From contig NZ_BJWH01000005.1 in the NCBI RefSeq assembly GCF_007990265.1, positions 1-64,000 of the forward strand: a stretch of 64,000 bases of DNA. Reading direction: 5' to 3'. The position numbers were made by a program, and so were the translations under genes. Below, piece after piece: positions 8,046 to 16,188 of the stretch. Origin of the DNA: Cellulomonas terrae (lineage in GTDB: Bacteria; Actinomycetota; Actinomycetes; Actinomycetales; Cellulomonadaceae). Under the pieces are notes generated by a model, which saw only the letters and a list, made by a program, of their open reading frames with translations, had not been told where the DNA came from and searched no databases. Each line of letters starts with the position of its first letter. Within the stretch, counting starts at the first letter, position 1.

Positions 8046-10814
8046 CTAGCGGCGGGCGCGCGCCGGGCTCACCGCCTCCTGCGGGTGCAGCACGAGCGCC
8101 GTGGCCGCCCGGCGCCGCTGGAGCACCTTGTCGACCTCCGCGACGATCGGCAGCAGCAGCGCGAGGCCCAGGCAGGCCAGCCACTGCGGACCGGACAGCG
8201 GCTGCGTGGTGAGCCACCTCTGCAGGAAGCCCAGCTCGGTGGCCAGCACGACGAGGATGACGGGGACCGAGAGCACCTTGACGGCGGTCAGCACCGGGGC
8301 GGCGAGGCCCGACTCCGGCTCGCGCCGCAGGACCAGCCCGGACAGGACCGAGCCGAGCCCCATGACGACGAACGCCATGGTCATCGACGCGGTGGCGCGG
8401 TCGGCGGCCGGGGTGTCCGGACCGGCGACCAGCGGGACGGCTGAGGCGATGCACAGGACGGCGCCGTAGAGGATCCAGCGGCGCACCGCGGCGCCGTTGC
8501 TGATGCCGAGCCTCGGGTCCCGGGGCGCTCGGTCCATGATCCCGGGGCCGACCGGGTCGAGCATGATCGCGATCACCGGGAACACGCAGACGAAGAAGTT
8601 GAGGAAGAGCACCATCATCGGGGTCATCGCGACCCCGTCGGCGATGTCGAAGACGCTGGCCGCCAGGAACAGCACGACGAGGCCGATGAGCTGGCTCATC
8701 TGGAACCGGATGTACGCCGTGATCTTCTGGTAGATGCTGCGGCCCAGCTCGACGGCGTGCACCAGGGTGCTGAAGTTGTCGTCGGTCAGGACCAGCCGCG
8801 CGGCCTGCTTGGTGACCTCGCTGCCGGAGCCCATCGCGACGCCGATGTCGGCCTGCTTGATCGCGGCGGCGTCGTTGACGGCGTCACCGGTCATGGCGAC
8901 CACGAGGCCCTGCTTCTGCATGAGCTGGACGAGCCGGAGCTTGTCCTCGGGGGTGACGCGGCCGAACACGTGCAGGTTCGGCAGCCGCTCCAGCAGCTCC
9001 TCGTCGGTGAGGGCCGCGAGCTCGGGTCCGCTGATCGCGCCCGGGCCGAGGCCCAGCTGCCGGCCGATCGCGCTGGCGGTCACCGCGTGGTCGCCCGTGA
9101 TCATGCGGACCTCGATGCCGGCCTTCAGGGCGATCTCGACGGCGACCTTCGCCGTGGGCCGCAGCGGGTCGACGATGCCGACCAGGCCCACGAACACGAG
9201 CTGCTCGACGTAGGACATCGGGTCGGCGACCAGGGCCGTCTCGTCGGCGGGCGTGAGGAACCGCGTCGCGAAGGCGAGCGTGCGCAGGCCCTGCTCGGCG
9301 AGGCGGTCCATCTCCGCCTCGATGTCCGGGCGCATGGTCTCCAGCGGGACCACCTCGCCTGGACCGGCCAGGGCGTGCGTACAGCGCTGCAGGACCACGT
9401 CCGGCCCGCCCTTGACCACCTCGACCAGCGACCGGTCGCCACGCCAGGGGAGCCAGTGGGCGGTCGCCATGAACTTGTACGCCGAGTCGAACGGGACCTC
9501 TGCGACGCGGGGGTACGTCCGGCGGCTCTCCTCGGCGTCGATGCCGAGCTTGGCGGCGAGCACCACGAGCGCGGCCTCGGTCGGGTCGCCGATGACGGCG
9601 CCGTCGTCGGAGACCGTCGCGTCGCTCGCCAGGCAGAGCCCGTACGCGAGCGGCGTCAGGTCGGGCACCTCCGCGCCGGCCGTCTGCAGGATCTTGCCGG
9701 TCTTGGCGTACCCGTTGCCCTCGACCGTGAAGTGCTGCCCCACCGTGTAGAGGGCGACGACCGTCATCTCGTTGAGGGTCAGCGTGCCGGTCTTGTCGGA
9801 GTTGATCGAGCTGGTCGCCCCGAGCGTCTCGACGTCGTTGAGGTTGGCGACGACCGCCTTCGCGTCGGCGAGCTGCCGGGCCCCGTACGCGAGCATGGCC
9901 TGCACGAACGTCGGCAGGCCGGTCGGGATGGCGGAGATGGCCACCGCCGTCGCGAGGAACAGCAGGTCGCTCGGGGACTGGCCGCGCACGATGCCGATCA
10001 CCACGATGACCGCGACCGCGCTCCACGCGATGACGCCGAGGACCTTGGTGAGCTTGTCGAGCTCGCGCTGCAGCGGCGACTTCGTCTTCTCCACCGACGA
10101 CAGGAGCGTGGCGATGGTGCCGATCTGCGTGGTCATGCCCGTCGCGGTGACGAGCATCGTCCCCGTGCCGCGGGTGACGGACGTGTTCTGGAACGCCATG
10201 TTGGCGCGGTCGCCGAGCGGGACGTCCTCGTCGGCGAGCGTGAGCACGTCCTTGCCGATCGGGGTGCTCTCCCCGGTCAGCGCCGCTTCCTGGGTCTCCA
10301 TCGTGGCGGTCCGCAGCAGCCGGCCGTCGGCGGGCACGATGTCACCGGCCTCGAGCTCGACGATGTCGCCGGGCACCAGGTCGTGGGCGGGGATCTGCAC
10401 CAGCGCGCCGTCCCGCCGCACGCGGGACTGCGGCTCCTGCATCGTGGCCAGGGCGTCGACGCTCTTGCGCGCGAGCATCTCCTGGCGGGCCCCGATGACG
10501 ACGTTGATCACCACCAGGAACCCGACGATGAGGGCCGTCGACCCCTGCCCGATGGCCGCGCTGACCGCCGCGACGGCGATCAGCATGATGTTCATCGGGT
10601 CGCGCAGCTGCTGGAAGACGACCGACCACACGGACGGTGGCGCCTGCGCGGTCAGGGTGTTGGAGCCGTACCGCTCCCGCCGGGAGGCGACCTCGGCGGC
10701 GGACAGGCCCGCCGTCGGATCGGTGGAGAGCTCCGCTGTCGCGGCCTCCGGGTCGAGGGCCCACCAGCGGGTGGGCGCCGTCTCGGTGGACTGGGGGGCA
10801 GCGGTCTCCGTCAC
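8046..10814 (-). CDS. P2-like cation-transporting P-type ATPase with non-canonical ion site
   Basis: The 922-residue protein has the full P-type core: actuator TGES, phosphorylation motif SDKTGTLT with Asp340, nucleotide-domain KGGPDVVL and hinge TGDAVNDAAAI. About ten membrane helices are seen. Against Ca-ATPase-type pumps the ion-site helices differ: M4 reads IPTGLP (Thr298 for Glu), M5 has Leu709 and Leu712 for Asn and Glu, and M6 has Val742 and Cys743 for Thr and Asp, with only Asn739 kept. The ion is therefore unknown. GTG 10814 has GGAG five bases upstream, and the frame beyond it lacks family similarity. Confidence 0.88.
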   Translation of the reverse strand: MTETAAPQSTETAPTRWWALDPEAATAELSTDPTAGLSAAEVASRRERYGSNTLTAQAPPSVWSVVFQQLRDPMNIMLIAVAAVSAAIGQGSTALIVGFLVVINVVIGARQEMLARKSVDALATMQEPQSRVRRDGALVQIPAHDLVPGDIVELEAGDIVPADGRLLRTATMETQEAALTGESTPIGKDVLTLADEDVPLGDRANMAFQNTSVTRGTGTMLVTATGMTTQIGTIATLLSSVEKTKSPLQRELDKLTKVLGVIAWSAVAVIVVIGIVRGQSPSDLLFLATAVAISAIPTGLPTFVQAMLAYGARQLADAKAVVANLNDVETLGATSSINSDKTGTLTLNEMTVVALYTVGQHFTVEGNGYAKTGKILQTAGAEVPDLTPLAYGLCLASDATVSDDGAVIGDPTEAALVVLAAKLGIDAEESRRTYPRVAEVPFDSAYKFMATAHWLPWRGDRSLVEVVKGGPDVVLQRCTHALAGPGEVVPLETMRPDIEAEMDRLAEQGLRTLAFATRFLTPADETALVADPMSYVEQLVFVGLVGIVDPLRPTAKVAVEIALKAGIEVRMITGDHAVTASAIGRQLGLGPGAISGPELAALTDEELLERLPNLHVFGRVTPEDKLRLVQLMQKQGLVVAMTGDAVNDAAAIKQADIGVAMGSGSEVTKQAARLVLTDDNFSTLVHAVELGRSIYQKITAYIRFQMSQLIGLVVLFLAASVFDIADGVAMTPMMVLFLNFFVCVFPVIAIMLDPVGPGIMDRAPRDPRLGISNGAAVRRWILYGAVLCIASAVPLVAGPDTPAADRATASMTMAFVVMGLGSVLSGLVLRREPESGLAAPVLTAVKVLSVPVILVVLATELGFLQRWLTTQPLSGPQWLACLGLALLLPIVAEVDKVLQRRRAATALVLHPQEAVSPARARR

Positions 10815-10867
10815 GTCAGCTCCTGGCCTCGGCGCTCGCCCCCGTGGGGGCCCTGAGCCGACGCTAG

Positions 10868-10907
10868 CGCGAGATGCCCGGATCGGGGACGATCCGGGCA
10901 TCTCGCG
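10868..10907 (-). terminator. Strong hairpin between mmpL and the ATPase gene
   Basis: A 16-bp perfect stem (GCGAGATGCCCGGATC at 10869-10884 with its complement at 10891-10906) with a six-base loop, extendable by one C-G pair. It lies eight bases past the MMPL stop, so it is best read as that gene's terminator, insulating it from the ATPase gene that follows. Confidence 0.75.
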
Positions 10908-10914
10908 TGCGTGA

Positions 10915-13017
10915 TCAGGCGACGGGCAGCGCGACCTTCTCGTGCGCGGGCTCCGGGTCGGCCTGCCGGCTCAGCGCGCTGGGCCACCACATCGCCTTGC
11001 CGATGTCGAGGTTCAGCGCCGTGACCAGCACGGACCGGACCACCAGCGTGTCCAGCAGCACGCCGAACGCCACCGCGAACCCGATCTCCGCGAACGCCAC
11101 CAGGGGCAGCGTGCCGAGCACCGCGAACGTGCCCGCGAGCACCAGCCCGGCCGACGTGATCACCCCGCCCGTCGCCGCGAGCCCGACCAGTGAGCCGCGG
11201 CGGTGACCGAGCCGGATCGCCTCCTCCCGGACCCGCGTCATGAGGAAGATGTTGTAGTCGATCCCCAGCGCGACCAGGAACACGAAGACGAACAGCGGGA
11301 ACGACGTGTCCGCCCCGGCGTAGCCGAAGACGTACCGGAACACGAGCGCGCTGACGCCGATCGCGGCCCCGAACGAGAGCACGACCGTCCCCATGAGGAC
11401 CAGCGGGGCCAGGATCGACCGGAGCAGGACCACGAGGATGAGGAACACCACGAGCAGGATGATCGGGATGATCAGCCAGTTGTCCGCCGCGGAGGCCCGT
11501 TGCACGTCGAGGTTGACCGCCGTCGCGCCGCCCACCAGGGCGTCCGCGTCGGGCACGGCGTGCACCGCGTCCCGCACCCGGTCGACCGTGTCGTAGGCGT
11601 CGTCGCTGTCAGGAGCCGACGTGAGCGTGCCCTCGAGGTACGCGAGGTCGTCGTGCACGACCGGCTCCGAGATGCTCGCCGGGTCGATGCCCTCGACCTG
11701 CGCGAAGACCGCGGCCACGTCCGTGGCCTGGTCGGCGTTCGCGATGACGACGACCGGTGAGCCCGCCCCGCCGGGGAAGTGCGCGGCGAGCACCTTCTCG
11801 CCGACGATGGACGGCTGCTCGCCGCGGAACGACTCCTCCGTGGTCAGGCCGGTCGGGTTGAGGACGACGACGCCCAGGCACGCCACCGCGAGGATCGCGG
11901 ACGTCGCGATCCAGGTCGTGCGCGGGCGGCGCTCGATGCGGCCACCGACACGGGCCCAGAAGCCGTGCTCGGACGGCTCGTCGTCGCCGAGCTTCGGGGT
12001 GCGCGGCCAGAAGATCCACCGGCCGCACGTCACCAGCAGGGCCGGCAGCAGGGTCAGCATGACGAGCACCGCGACGCCGACGCCGACCGCCGCGACCGGG
12101 CCGAGGCCCGCTGTGGAGTTCATGGTCGCGAACAGCAGGCACAGCATGCCGATGGCCACGGTGGCGCCCGAGGCGATGATCGCCGGGCTGGCGCGGTGCA
12201 GGGCGAGGGCCATCGCCTCGTGCCGGTCGCCGTGCTTGCGCAGCTCCTCGCGGTAGCGCGCCACGAGCAGGAGGGCGTAGTCCGTGCCCGCGCCGAACAC
12301 GAGGACCGTGAGGATGCCGGCGCTCTGCGCGTTGACAGTCAGGTCGTAGTTGTCGGCGAGCAGGTAGATGAGGGCCTGCGAGACCGTGAGCGCGACACCC
12401 GCCGACAGGACCGGCAGGATCCACAGCACGGGGCTGCGGTACGTGATGAGCAGGATGACGATGACGACCGCGACGGCCGCGTAGAGCAGGGTGCCGTCGA
12501 TGCCCTCGAACGCGGCCGACGAGTCCGCGGCGCTCCCGGCCGGACCGGTCACGTAGACGTCGAGGTCCCCGGCGCCGTCCTCGGCGGTGGCGCGCAGGTC
12601 GTCGACCGCGTCGGCCGCGAGGTTCCAGCCCTCCGCCCCGAGGTTGAGCGGGACGATGATCTGGGCGGCCTGCCCGTCCTCCGACGGGATCGGACCGATC
12701 ACCTCACCGTCGAGGGTGTCGAGCGTGCCGAACTCCTGGGCGTCCGCCGCGACGGCCTCCAGGTCGTCGGCGGTGAGGCCCGAGGTGCGCTCGTACACGA
12801 TGACCGCAGGGATCGTGTCGGCGGAGACGAAGCCGGTGGCGACGTCGAGCACCTCCGTCGACTCGGCGTCGGCGGGGAGCCAGGACTTCGCCTCGTTGTC
12901 CTGCGCACCGGTGAGCTTGCCCGCGAGCGGTCCGAGGAGCGCGACCACGACGAGCCAGAAGACGATCACGGCGAACTTGAGGTAGCGGTGGGTGATCCAC
13001 CCGGCGACCTGAGACAT
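10915..13017 (-). CDS. MMPL family RND-type transporter (YdfJ-like)
   Basis: The 700-residue protein has the twofold MMPL layout: one N-terminal helix, an exterior domain of about 150 residues, a five- to six-helix bundle with AGTDYALLLVARYREEL, a second exterior domain, and a matching bundle with LGIDYNIFLMTRVREE. The two G-x-D-Y segments carry the Asp-Tyr pair that couples proton flow. Such pumps export lipids or hydrophobic drugs; the cargo is unknown. ATG 13017 has GAGGA eight bases upstream and is preferred over the ATG at 13032. Confidence 0.88.
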   Translation of the reverse strand: MSQVAGWITHRYLKFAVIVFWLVVVALLGPLAGKLTGAQDNEAKSWLPADAESTEVLDVATGFVSADTIPAVIVYERTSGLTADDLEAVAADAQEFGTLDTLDGEVIGPIPSEDGQAAQIIVPLNLGAEGWNLAADAVDDLRATAEDGAGDLDVYVTGPAGSAADSSAAFEGIDGTLLYAAVAVVIVILLITYRSPVLWILPVLSAGVALTVSQALIYLLADNYDLTVNAQSAGILTVLVFGAGTDYALLLVARYREELRKHGDRHEAMALALHRASPAIIASGATVAIGMLCLLFATMNSTAGLGPVAAVGVGVAVLVMLTLLPALLVTCGRWIFWPRTPKLGDDEPSEHGFWARVGGRIERRPRTTWIATSAILAVACLGVVVLNPTGLTTEESFRGEQPSIVGEKVLAAHFPGGAGSPVVVIANADQATDVAAVFAQVEGIDPASISEPVVHDDLAYLEGTLTSAPDSDDAYDTVDRVRDAVHAVPDADALVGGATAVNLDVQRASAADNWLIIPIILLVVFLILVVLLRSILAPLVLMGTVVLSFGAAIGVSALVFRYVFGYAGADTSFPLFVFVFLVALGIDYNIFLMTRVREEAIRLGHRRGSLVGLAATGGVITSAGLVLAGTFAVLGTLPLVAFAEIGFAVAFGVLLDTLVVRSVLVTALNLDIGKAMWWPSALSRQADPEPAHEKVALPVA

Positions 13018-13186
13018 GGGTGTGTTCCTCATGTAGGGGTGTCGACGACGACAGGAAGGTGCGGCCTGTGCGACGGGAGATACATCGTCGAGGGGCCGGT
13101 GTCGGTGCTGCGAACGAGCCTAGGATTCCGCCGTCGCCAGGCACAGGGATATCAGGGAGACCCCCGAACGACCCCTCAGGTTCCCC

Positions 13187-14239
13187 TCAGGAAAGGGTCA
13201 GGGTGGCCACCGCGCGCTCGACGTCGGCGATGTCGTTCCAGACGTGGAACGCGAGGCGGACGCCGCCGCCACGGCCCGCAGCGCGGGTGCCCTGTGTCGC
13301 GAGCAGGGCCCGCCGCGAGCCGGCCGCGTCGTCGGGCAGCCGGACGATCGCGCTGCCGCCCGGCGGCAGTCCGACGCCCGCACGGAACGCGTCGGCCAGG
13401 CCGACGGTGTACCGGTGGACGGCCTCGCGCTCGGCGTCCGCGAAGAGCTCCAGCGCCGGGACGGCCCCCACCCAGCACAGCCAGGCGGGGGACACGTCGA
13501 AGCGCCGCGCGTCCCGGGCCAGCGCCATCTCCGGCCCGTACACGGACGACCAGATCTCCTCGCCCGCGTACCAGCCGGCGCTCGTCGGGCGCAGCCGGTC
13601 GAGCAGCTCGGGCCGGACGGTGAGGAACGCGGTCCCGCGCGGGGCGGACAGCCACTTGTAGGACGCGCAGACGGTCACGTCGACCAGGGTCGCGTCCACC
13701 GGGAGCCAGCCCGCGGCCTGCGTGACGTCGCAGACGGTGAGGGCGCCCGCGGCGGCGGCAGCGGTCCGGACGGCGTCGAGATCGGCCACGCGCCCGTCGA
13801 CCGACTGCACCAGCGAGAACGCGACGACGTCCGTGGACGGGCGGATCTCCTCGGCCAGCGACTCCAGCGACACGGTCCGGACGGTCACGCCCCGGTCAGC
13901 GTGCGCCAGGAACGGGAACACGACCGACGCGAAGTCGCCGTCGATCGTCACGACCTCGGCGCCGTCCGGCACGCTCGCCGCGACCAGGCCGACCAGCGCG
14001 GACGCCTGCGAGCCGACGGCGACCCACGACGCGTCGACGCCGACGAGCTGGGCGTACGCCGCCCGGGAGGCCGCGACGGCCTCGTCGTAGATGCCCAGGT
14101 CGGCCTTGCCGGCCTGCCAGGTGTCGAGCGCGTCGCGCATCGCGTCCACCGTCGCGCGCGCCGGGAGGCCACACGTCGCTGCGTCCAGGTAGCCGGGGAC
14201 GTGTCGGAACGCGGCGCGCAAGGTGTCGACGGAGGTCAT
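13187..14239 (-). CDS. Aminotransferase class V family PLP enzyme
   Basis: The 350-residue protein has fold-type I features of the class V group (cysteine desulfurase/kynureninase-like): VTIDGDFASVVFPFL, the CDVTQAAGWLPVD loop with the PLP-ring Asp and a Gln, and ASYKWLSAPRGTAFL with the Schiff-base Lys. No active-site cysteine loop of desulfurases is evident, so the reaction is unknown. It is divergent from the LysR gene, 83 bp apart, and may be its target. No clear ribosome site precedes ATG 14239. Confidence 0.82.
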   Translation of the reverse strand: MTSVDTLRAAFRHVPGYLDAATCGLPARATVDAMRDALDTWQAGKADLGIYDEAVAASRAAYAQLVGVDASWVAVGSQASALVGLVAASVPDGAEVVTIDGDFASVVFPFLAHADRGVTVRTVSLESLAEEIRPSTDVVAFSLVQSVDGRVADLDAVRTAAAAAGALTVCDVTQAAGWLPVDATLVDVTVCASYKWLSAPRGTAFLTVRPELLDRLRPTSAGWYAGEEIWSSVYGPEMALARDARRFDVSPAWLCWVGAVPALELFADAEREAVHRYTVGLADAFRAGVGLPPGGSAIVRLPDDAAGSRRALLATQGTRAAGRGGGVRLAFHVWNDIADVERAVATLTLS

Positions 14240-14310
14240 GCGTTCGATGGTCGCCCGGCGGACGCCCATCACACAACGACGGGAATCCATATCAAGCCAT
14301 CACGGCGAGT

Positions 14311-14325
14311 GATACTGGTGCGGTG
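14311..14325 (+). promoter_or_regulatory. Probable leaderless promoter of the LysR gene
   Basis: GATACT at 14311-14316 is one mismatch from TATACT and lies six bases before GTG 14323, so transcription would start at or next to the start codon. No Shine-Dalgarno sequence precedes that GTG. Confidence 0.45.
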
Positions 14326-15384
14326 ACGCACCGGTCGAGCCACCCCCCGACGTCCGAGCATGTGGCCGCCACGGCAGCCATGTCCTCGGGCGGTCCGGCT
14401 GACGCTGTCGCTGCGTCCGAGCACGTGGTCGCCCCGGCAGCAGCCACATCCTCGGACGTCGGGGGTGTCGTGGGGCTCGAGGTCGCGTCGTTGCGGATGC
14501 TGCGGGCCATCGCCGACGCCGGGACGATCACCGGTGCCGCCGCGCTGCTCGGGTACAGCCAGCCCGCGGTCAGCCAGCACGTCCGCCGCCTGGAGCGCCG
14601 GCTGGGCACCGCGCTGCTCGACCGGTCCGGCCGCTCGATCCGCCTGACCGAGGCGGGGGAGGTGCTCGCCCGGCACGGCTCCACGGTCGGCGCCGCGCTG
14701 CGGGCGGCCGACGCGGAGGTCTCTGCGCTCGCGGGCCTGCGGGCCGGTCGCGTGCGGGTCGTCGCGTTCCCCTCGGCGAGCGCCACGATCCTGCCCGGGG
14801 CGCTCGCGGACCTGCGGCGTCGGCACCCTGGGCTGACCGTCACGCTCGACGAGGCCGAGCCGCCCGAGTCGCTGCACGCGCTGCGGGCGGGTACCGCCGA
14901 CGTCGCCCTGGCGTTCGCCTACCCGGGCGTCGACCTGGGGCGCGGCGAGGACGACCTGGCCGGACTGGTCACCCGGCATCTTCTCGACGACCCGACGATG
15001 GTCGCCCTTGCCGCGGACCACCCCGCCGCCGACCGGGACGAGCTCGACCTCGCCGACCTGGCGGACGAGCCGTGGATCGCCGGCTGCCCGCGCTGCCGCG
15101 GCCACCTGCTCACCGCGGGCGCCGCGTGCGGGTTCGCGCCGTCGATCGCGTACGCGACCGACGACTACGTCGCCGTCCTCGGGCTGGTCGCGGCCGGTCT
15201 CGGCGTCGCGCTGCTGCCCGAACTGGTCCGGCCGACCGCGCAGCGGCAGCCCGGCGTCGTCCTGCGTCGCGCGTCAGGCACGTCGGCGCGCGCCGTGCAT
15301 GCCGTGACCACCCCGGACCTCCTGCGGGTGCCCGGCGTCGTGGCGACGATCCAGGCGATCGCGGCGGCGGCCGAGGATCGCTGA
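14323..15384 (+). CDS. LysR-family transcriptional regulator
   Basis: A 353-residue protein when started at GTG 14323. The winged-helix DNA-binding part is at about residues 48-105 (SLRMLRAIADAGTITGAAALLGYSQPAVSQHVRRLE), followed by a periplasmic-binding-protein-like effector domain. The first 45 residues are an alanine/serine-rich extension made of a 21-codon repeat (S-E-H-V units) not usual in LysR proteins. A start near 14470 would give a normal-length N terminus and leave the repeat as upstream DNA. It is divergent from the class V aminotransferase gene. Confidence 0.85.
   Translation: MTHRSSHPPTSEHVAATAAMSSGGPADAVAASEHVVAPAAATSSDVGGVVGLEVASLRMLRAIADAGTITGAAALLGYSQPAVSQHVRRLERRLGTALLDRSGRSIRLTEAGEVLARHGSTVGAALRAADAEVSALAGLRAGRVRVVAFPSASATILPGALADLRRRHPGLTVTLDEAEPPESLHALRAGTADVALAFAYPGVDLGRGEDDLAGLVTRHLLDDPTMVALAADHPAADRDELDLADLADEPWIAGCPRCRGHLLTAGAACGFAPSIAYATDDYVAVLGLVAAGLGVALLPELVRPTAQRQPGVVLRRASGTSARAVHAVTTPDLLRVPGVVATIQAIAAAAEDR
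14352..14457. repeat. 63-bp-period repeat with four half-sites in alternating orientation
   Basis: GTCCGAGCATGTGGCC (14352-14367) and GTCCGAGCACGTGGTC (14415-14430) are direct copies 63 bp apart. Each is followed by an inverted relative: GGCAGCCATGTCCTCGGGC (14373-14391) and AGCCACATCCTCGGAC (14442-14457). This lies inside the 5' part of the LysR frame as annotated. It can be a duplicated 21-codon stretch or an operator array. Confidence 0.65.
15330..15370 (+). repeat. 41-bp direct repeat, copy 1 (end of the LysR gene)
   Basis: This segment encodes PGVVATIQAIAAA at the LysR C terminus. It recurs at 16125-16165 with two mismatches, on the other side of the SanA/YdcF gene. Confidence 0.85.
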
Positions 15385-15397
15385 CAGCTCCCCGCGC

Positions 15398-16048
15398 TCA
15401 GCCGGCGAGCGCCTCCTGGAGCGTCGTCTCAGGCGGGCCTGCGTAGACCGGGGAGCGGCCCGTGAGCGCGTCCCACGCCGCACGCCAGGACGCCGGCAGC
15501 TCGCGAGCGCGCCAGACGAACGCCTGGATGGGCCGGACCGACTCCGACGACACCCCGACACCGGTCACGGAGATCCCCGCCGCGGTGCATGAGAACAGCG
15601 CGCGGCGCACGTGGTAGTCCTGCGTCACGACCACCGCGTCGCGGACCCCGAATACGTCGTGCGCCCGGACGCAGGAGTCGTGGGTGTCGAAGCCGGCGTG
15701 GTCGCGGACGACCTTGTCGGCGGGGACGCCGTGGTCGACGAGCCAGTCGAGCATCGCGGTCGGCTCGTCGTGCTGGGCCGTGCCGTTGTCGCCGCTGACC
15801 AGCAGGACGTCGACGACGCCCCGCGCGTACAGGTCGCGTGCGGCCTCGAGCCGGCGGGTCAGGTAGACCGACGGGGCGCCGTCCGGCTTCAGCCCGGCCC
15901 CGAGGACGAGGGCGACCGGCGTGGTCGGGACGTCGGCGGCGCCACGGACCTCGCTCTGACCCACACCCTGCACCCAAAGGACGGGGGCGGCGACCAGGGC
16001 TAGCAGGACGCAGCCCACGATCCACGCGACGCGGCGCCGGTTGCTCAC
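15398..16048 (-). CDS. SanA/YdcF-like DUF218 family membrane-anchored protein
   Basis: The 216-residue protein has an N-terminal membrane helix (VAWIVGCVLLALVAAPVLWV) and a DUF218 domain: VALVLGAGLKPDG, the YLTRRLEAARDLY helix, LLVSGDNGTAQHDEP and VVTQDYHVRRALF. E. coli SanA and ElyC of this fold act in envelope integrity; the precise chemistry is unknown. The start is GTG 16048. It is convergent to the LysR gene with 13 bp between stops and is bracketed by the 41-bp repeat. Confidence 0.85.
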   Translation of the reverse strand: MSNRRRVAWIVGCVLLALVAAPVLWVQGVGQSEVRGAADVPTTPVALVLGAGLKPDGAPSVYLTRRLEAARDLYARGVVDVLLVSGDNGTAQHDEPTAMLDWLVDHGVPADKVVRDHAGFDTHDSCVRAHDVFGVRDAVVVTQDYHVRRALFSCTAAGISVTGVGVSSESVRPIQAFVWRARELPASWRAAWDALTGRSPVYAGPPETTLQEALAG

Positions 16049-16085
16049 GCCCGGAGCGTAGGGCGCGCGAGCGGGCTTGCGTGTG

Positions 16086-16114
16086 GACTTCGTTCCGCCC
16101 AGGGGAACGAAGTC
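16086..16114. promoter_or_regulatory. Perfect 11-bp inverted repeat upstream of the SanA-like gene
   Basis: GACTTCGTTCC (16086-16096) and GGAACGAAGTC (16104-16114) flank a seven-base spacer, 37 bp before the SanA-like start. It may be an operator for that gene or a terminator for the minus-strand gene ending at 16181. Confidence 0.5.
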
Positions 16115-16124
16115 GTCACGCGGG

Positions 16125-16188
16125 GCCCGGCGTCGTGGCGACGATCCAGGCCATCGCTGCGGCGGTTCGCCGCGGACACCTCACCTGA
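16125..16188 (+). pseudogene. Orphan LysR C-terminal fragment (41-bp repeat, copy 2)
   Basis: The frame reads PGVVATIQAIAAAVRRGHLT then stops, nearly the same as the C terminus of the LysR protein 800 bp upstream. Bases 16125-16165 match 15330-15370 except at two positions. Nothing else of a LysR gene is visible, so this is a remnant or a partial duplication, not a gene. Its stop overlaps the end of the minus-strand gene at 16181. Confidence 0.6.
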
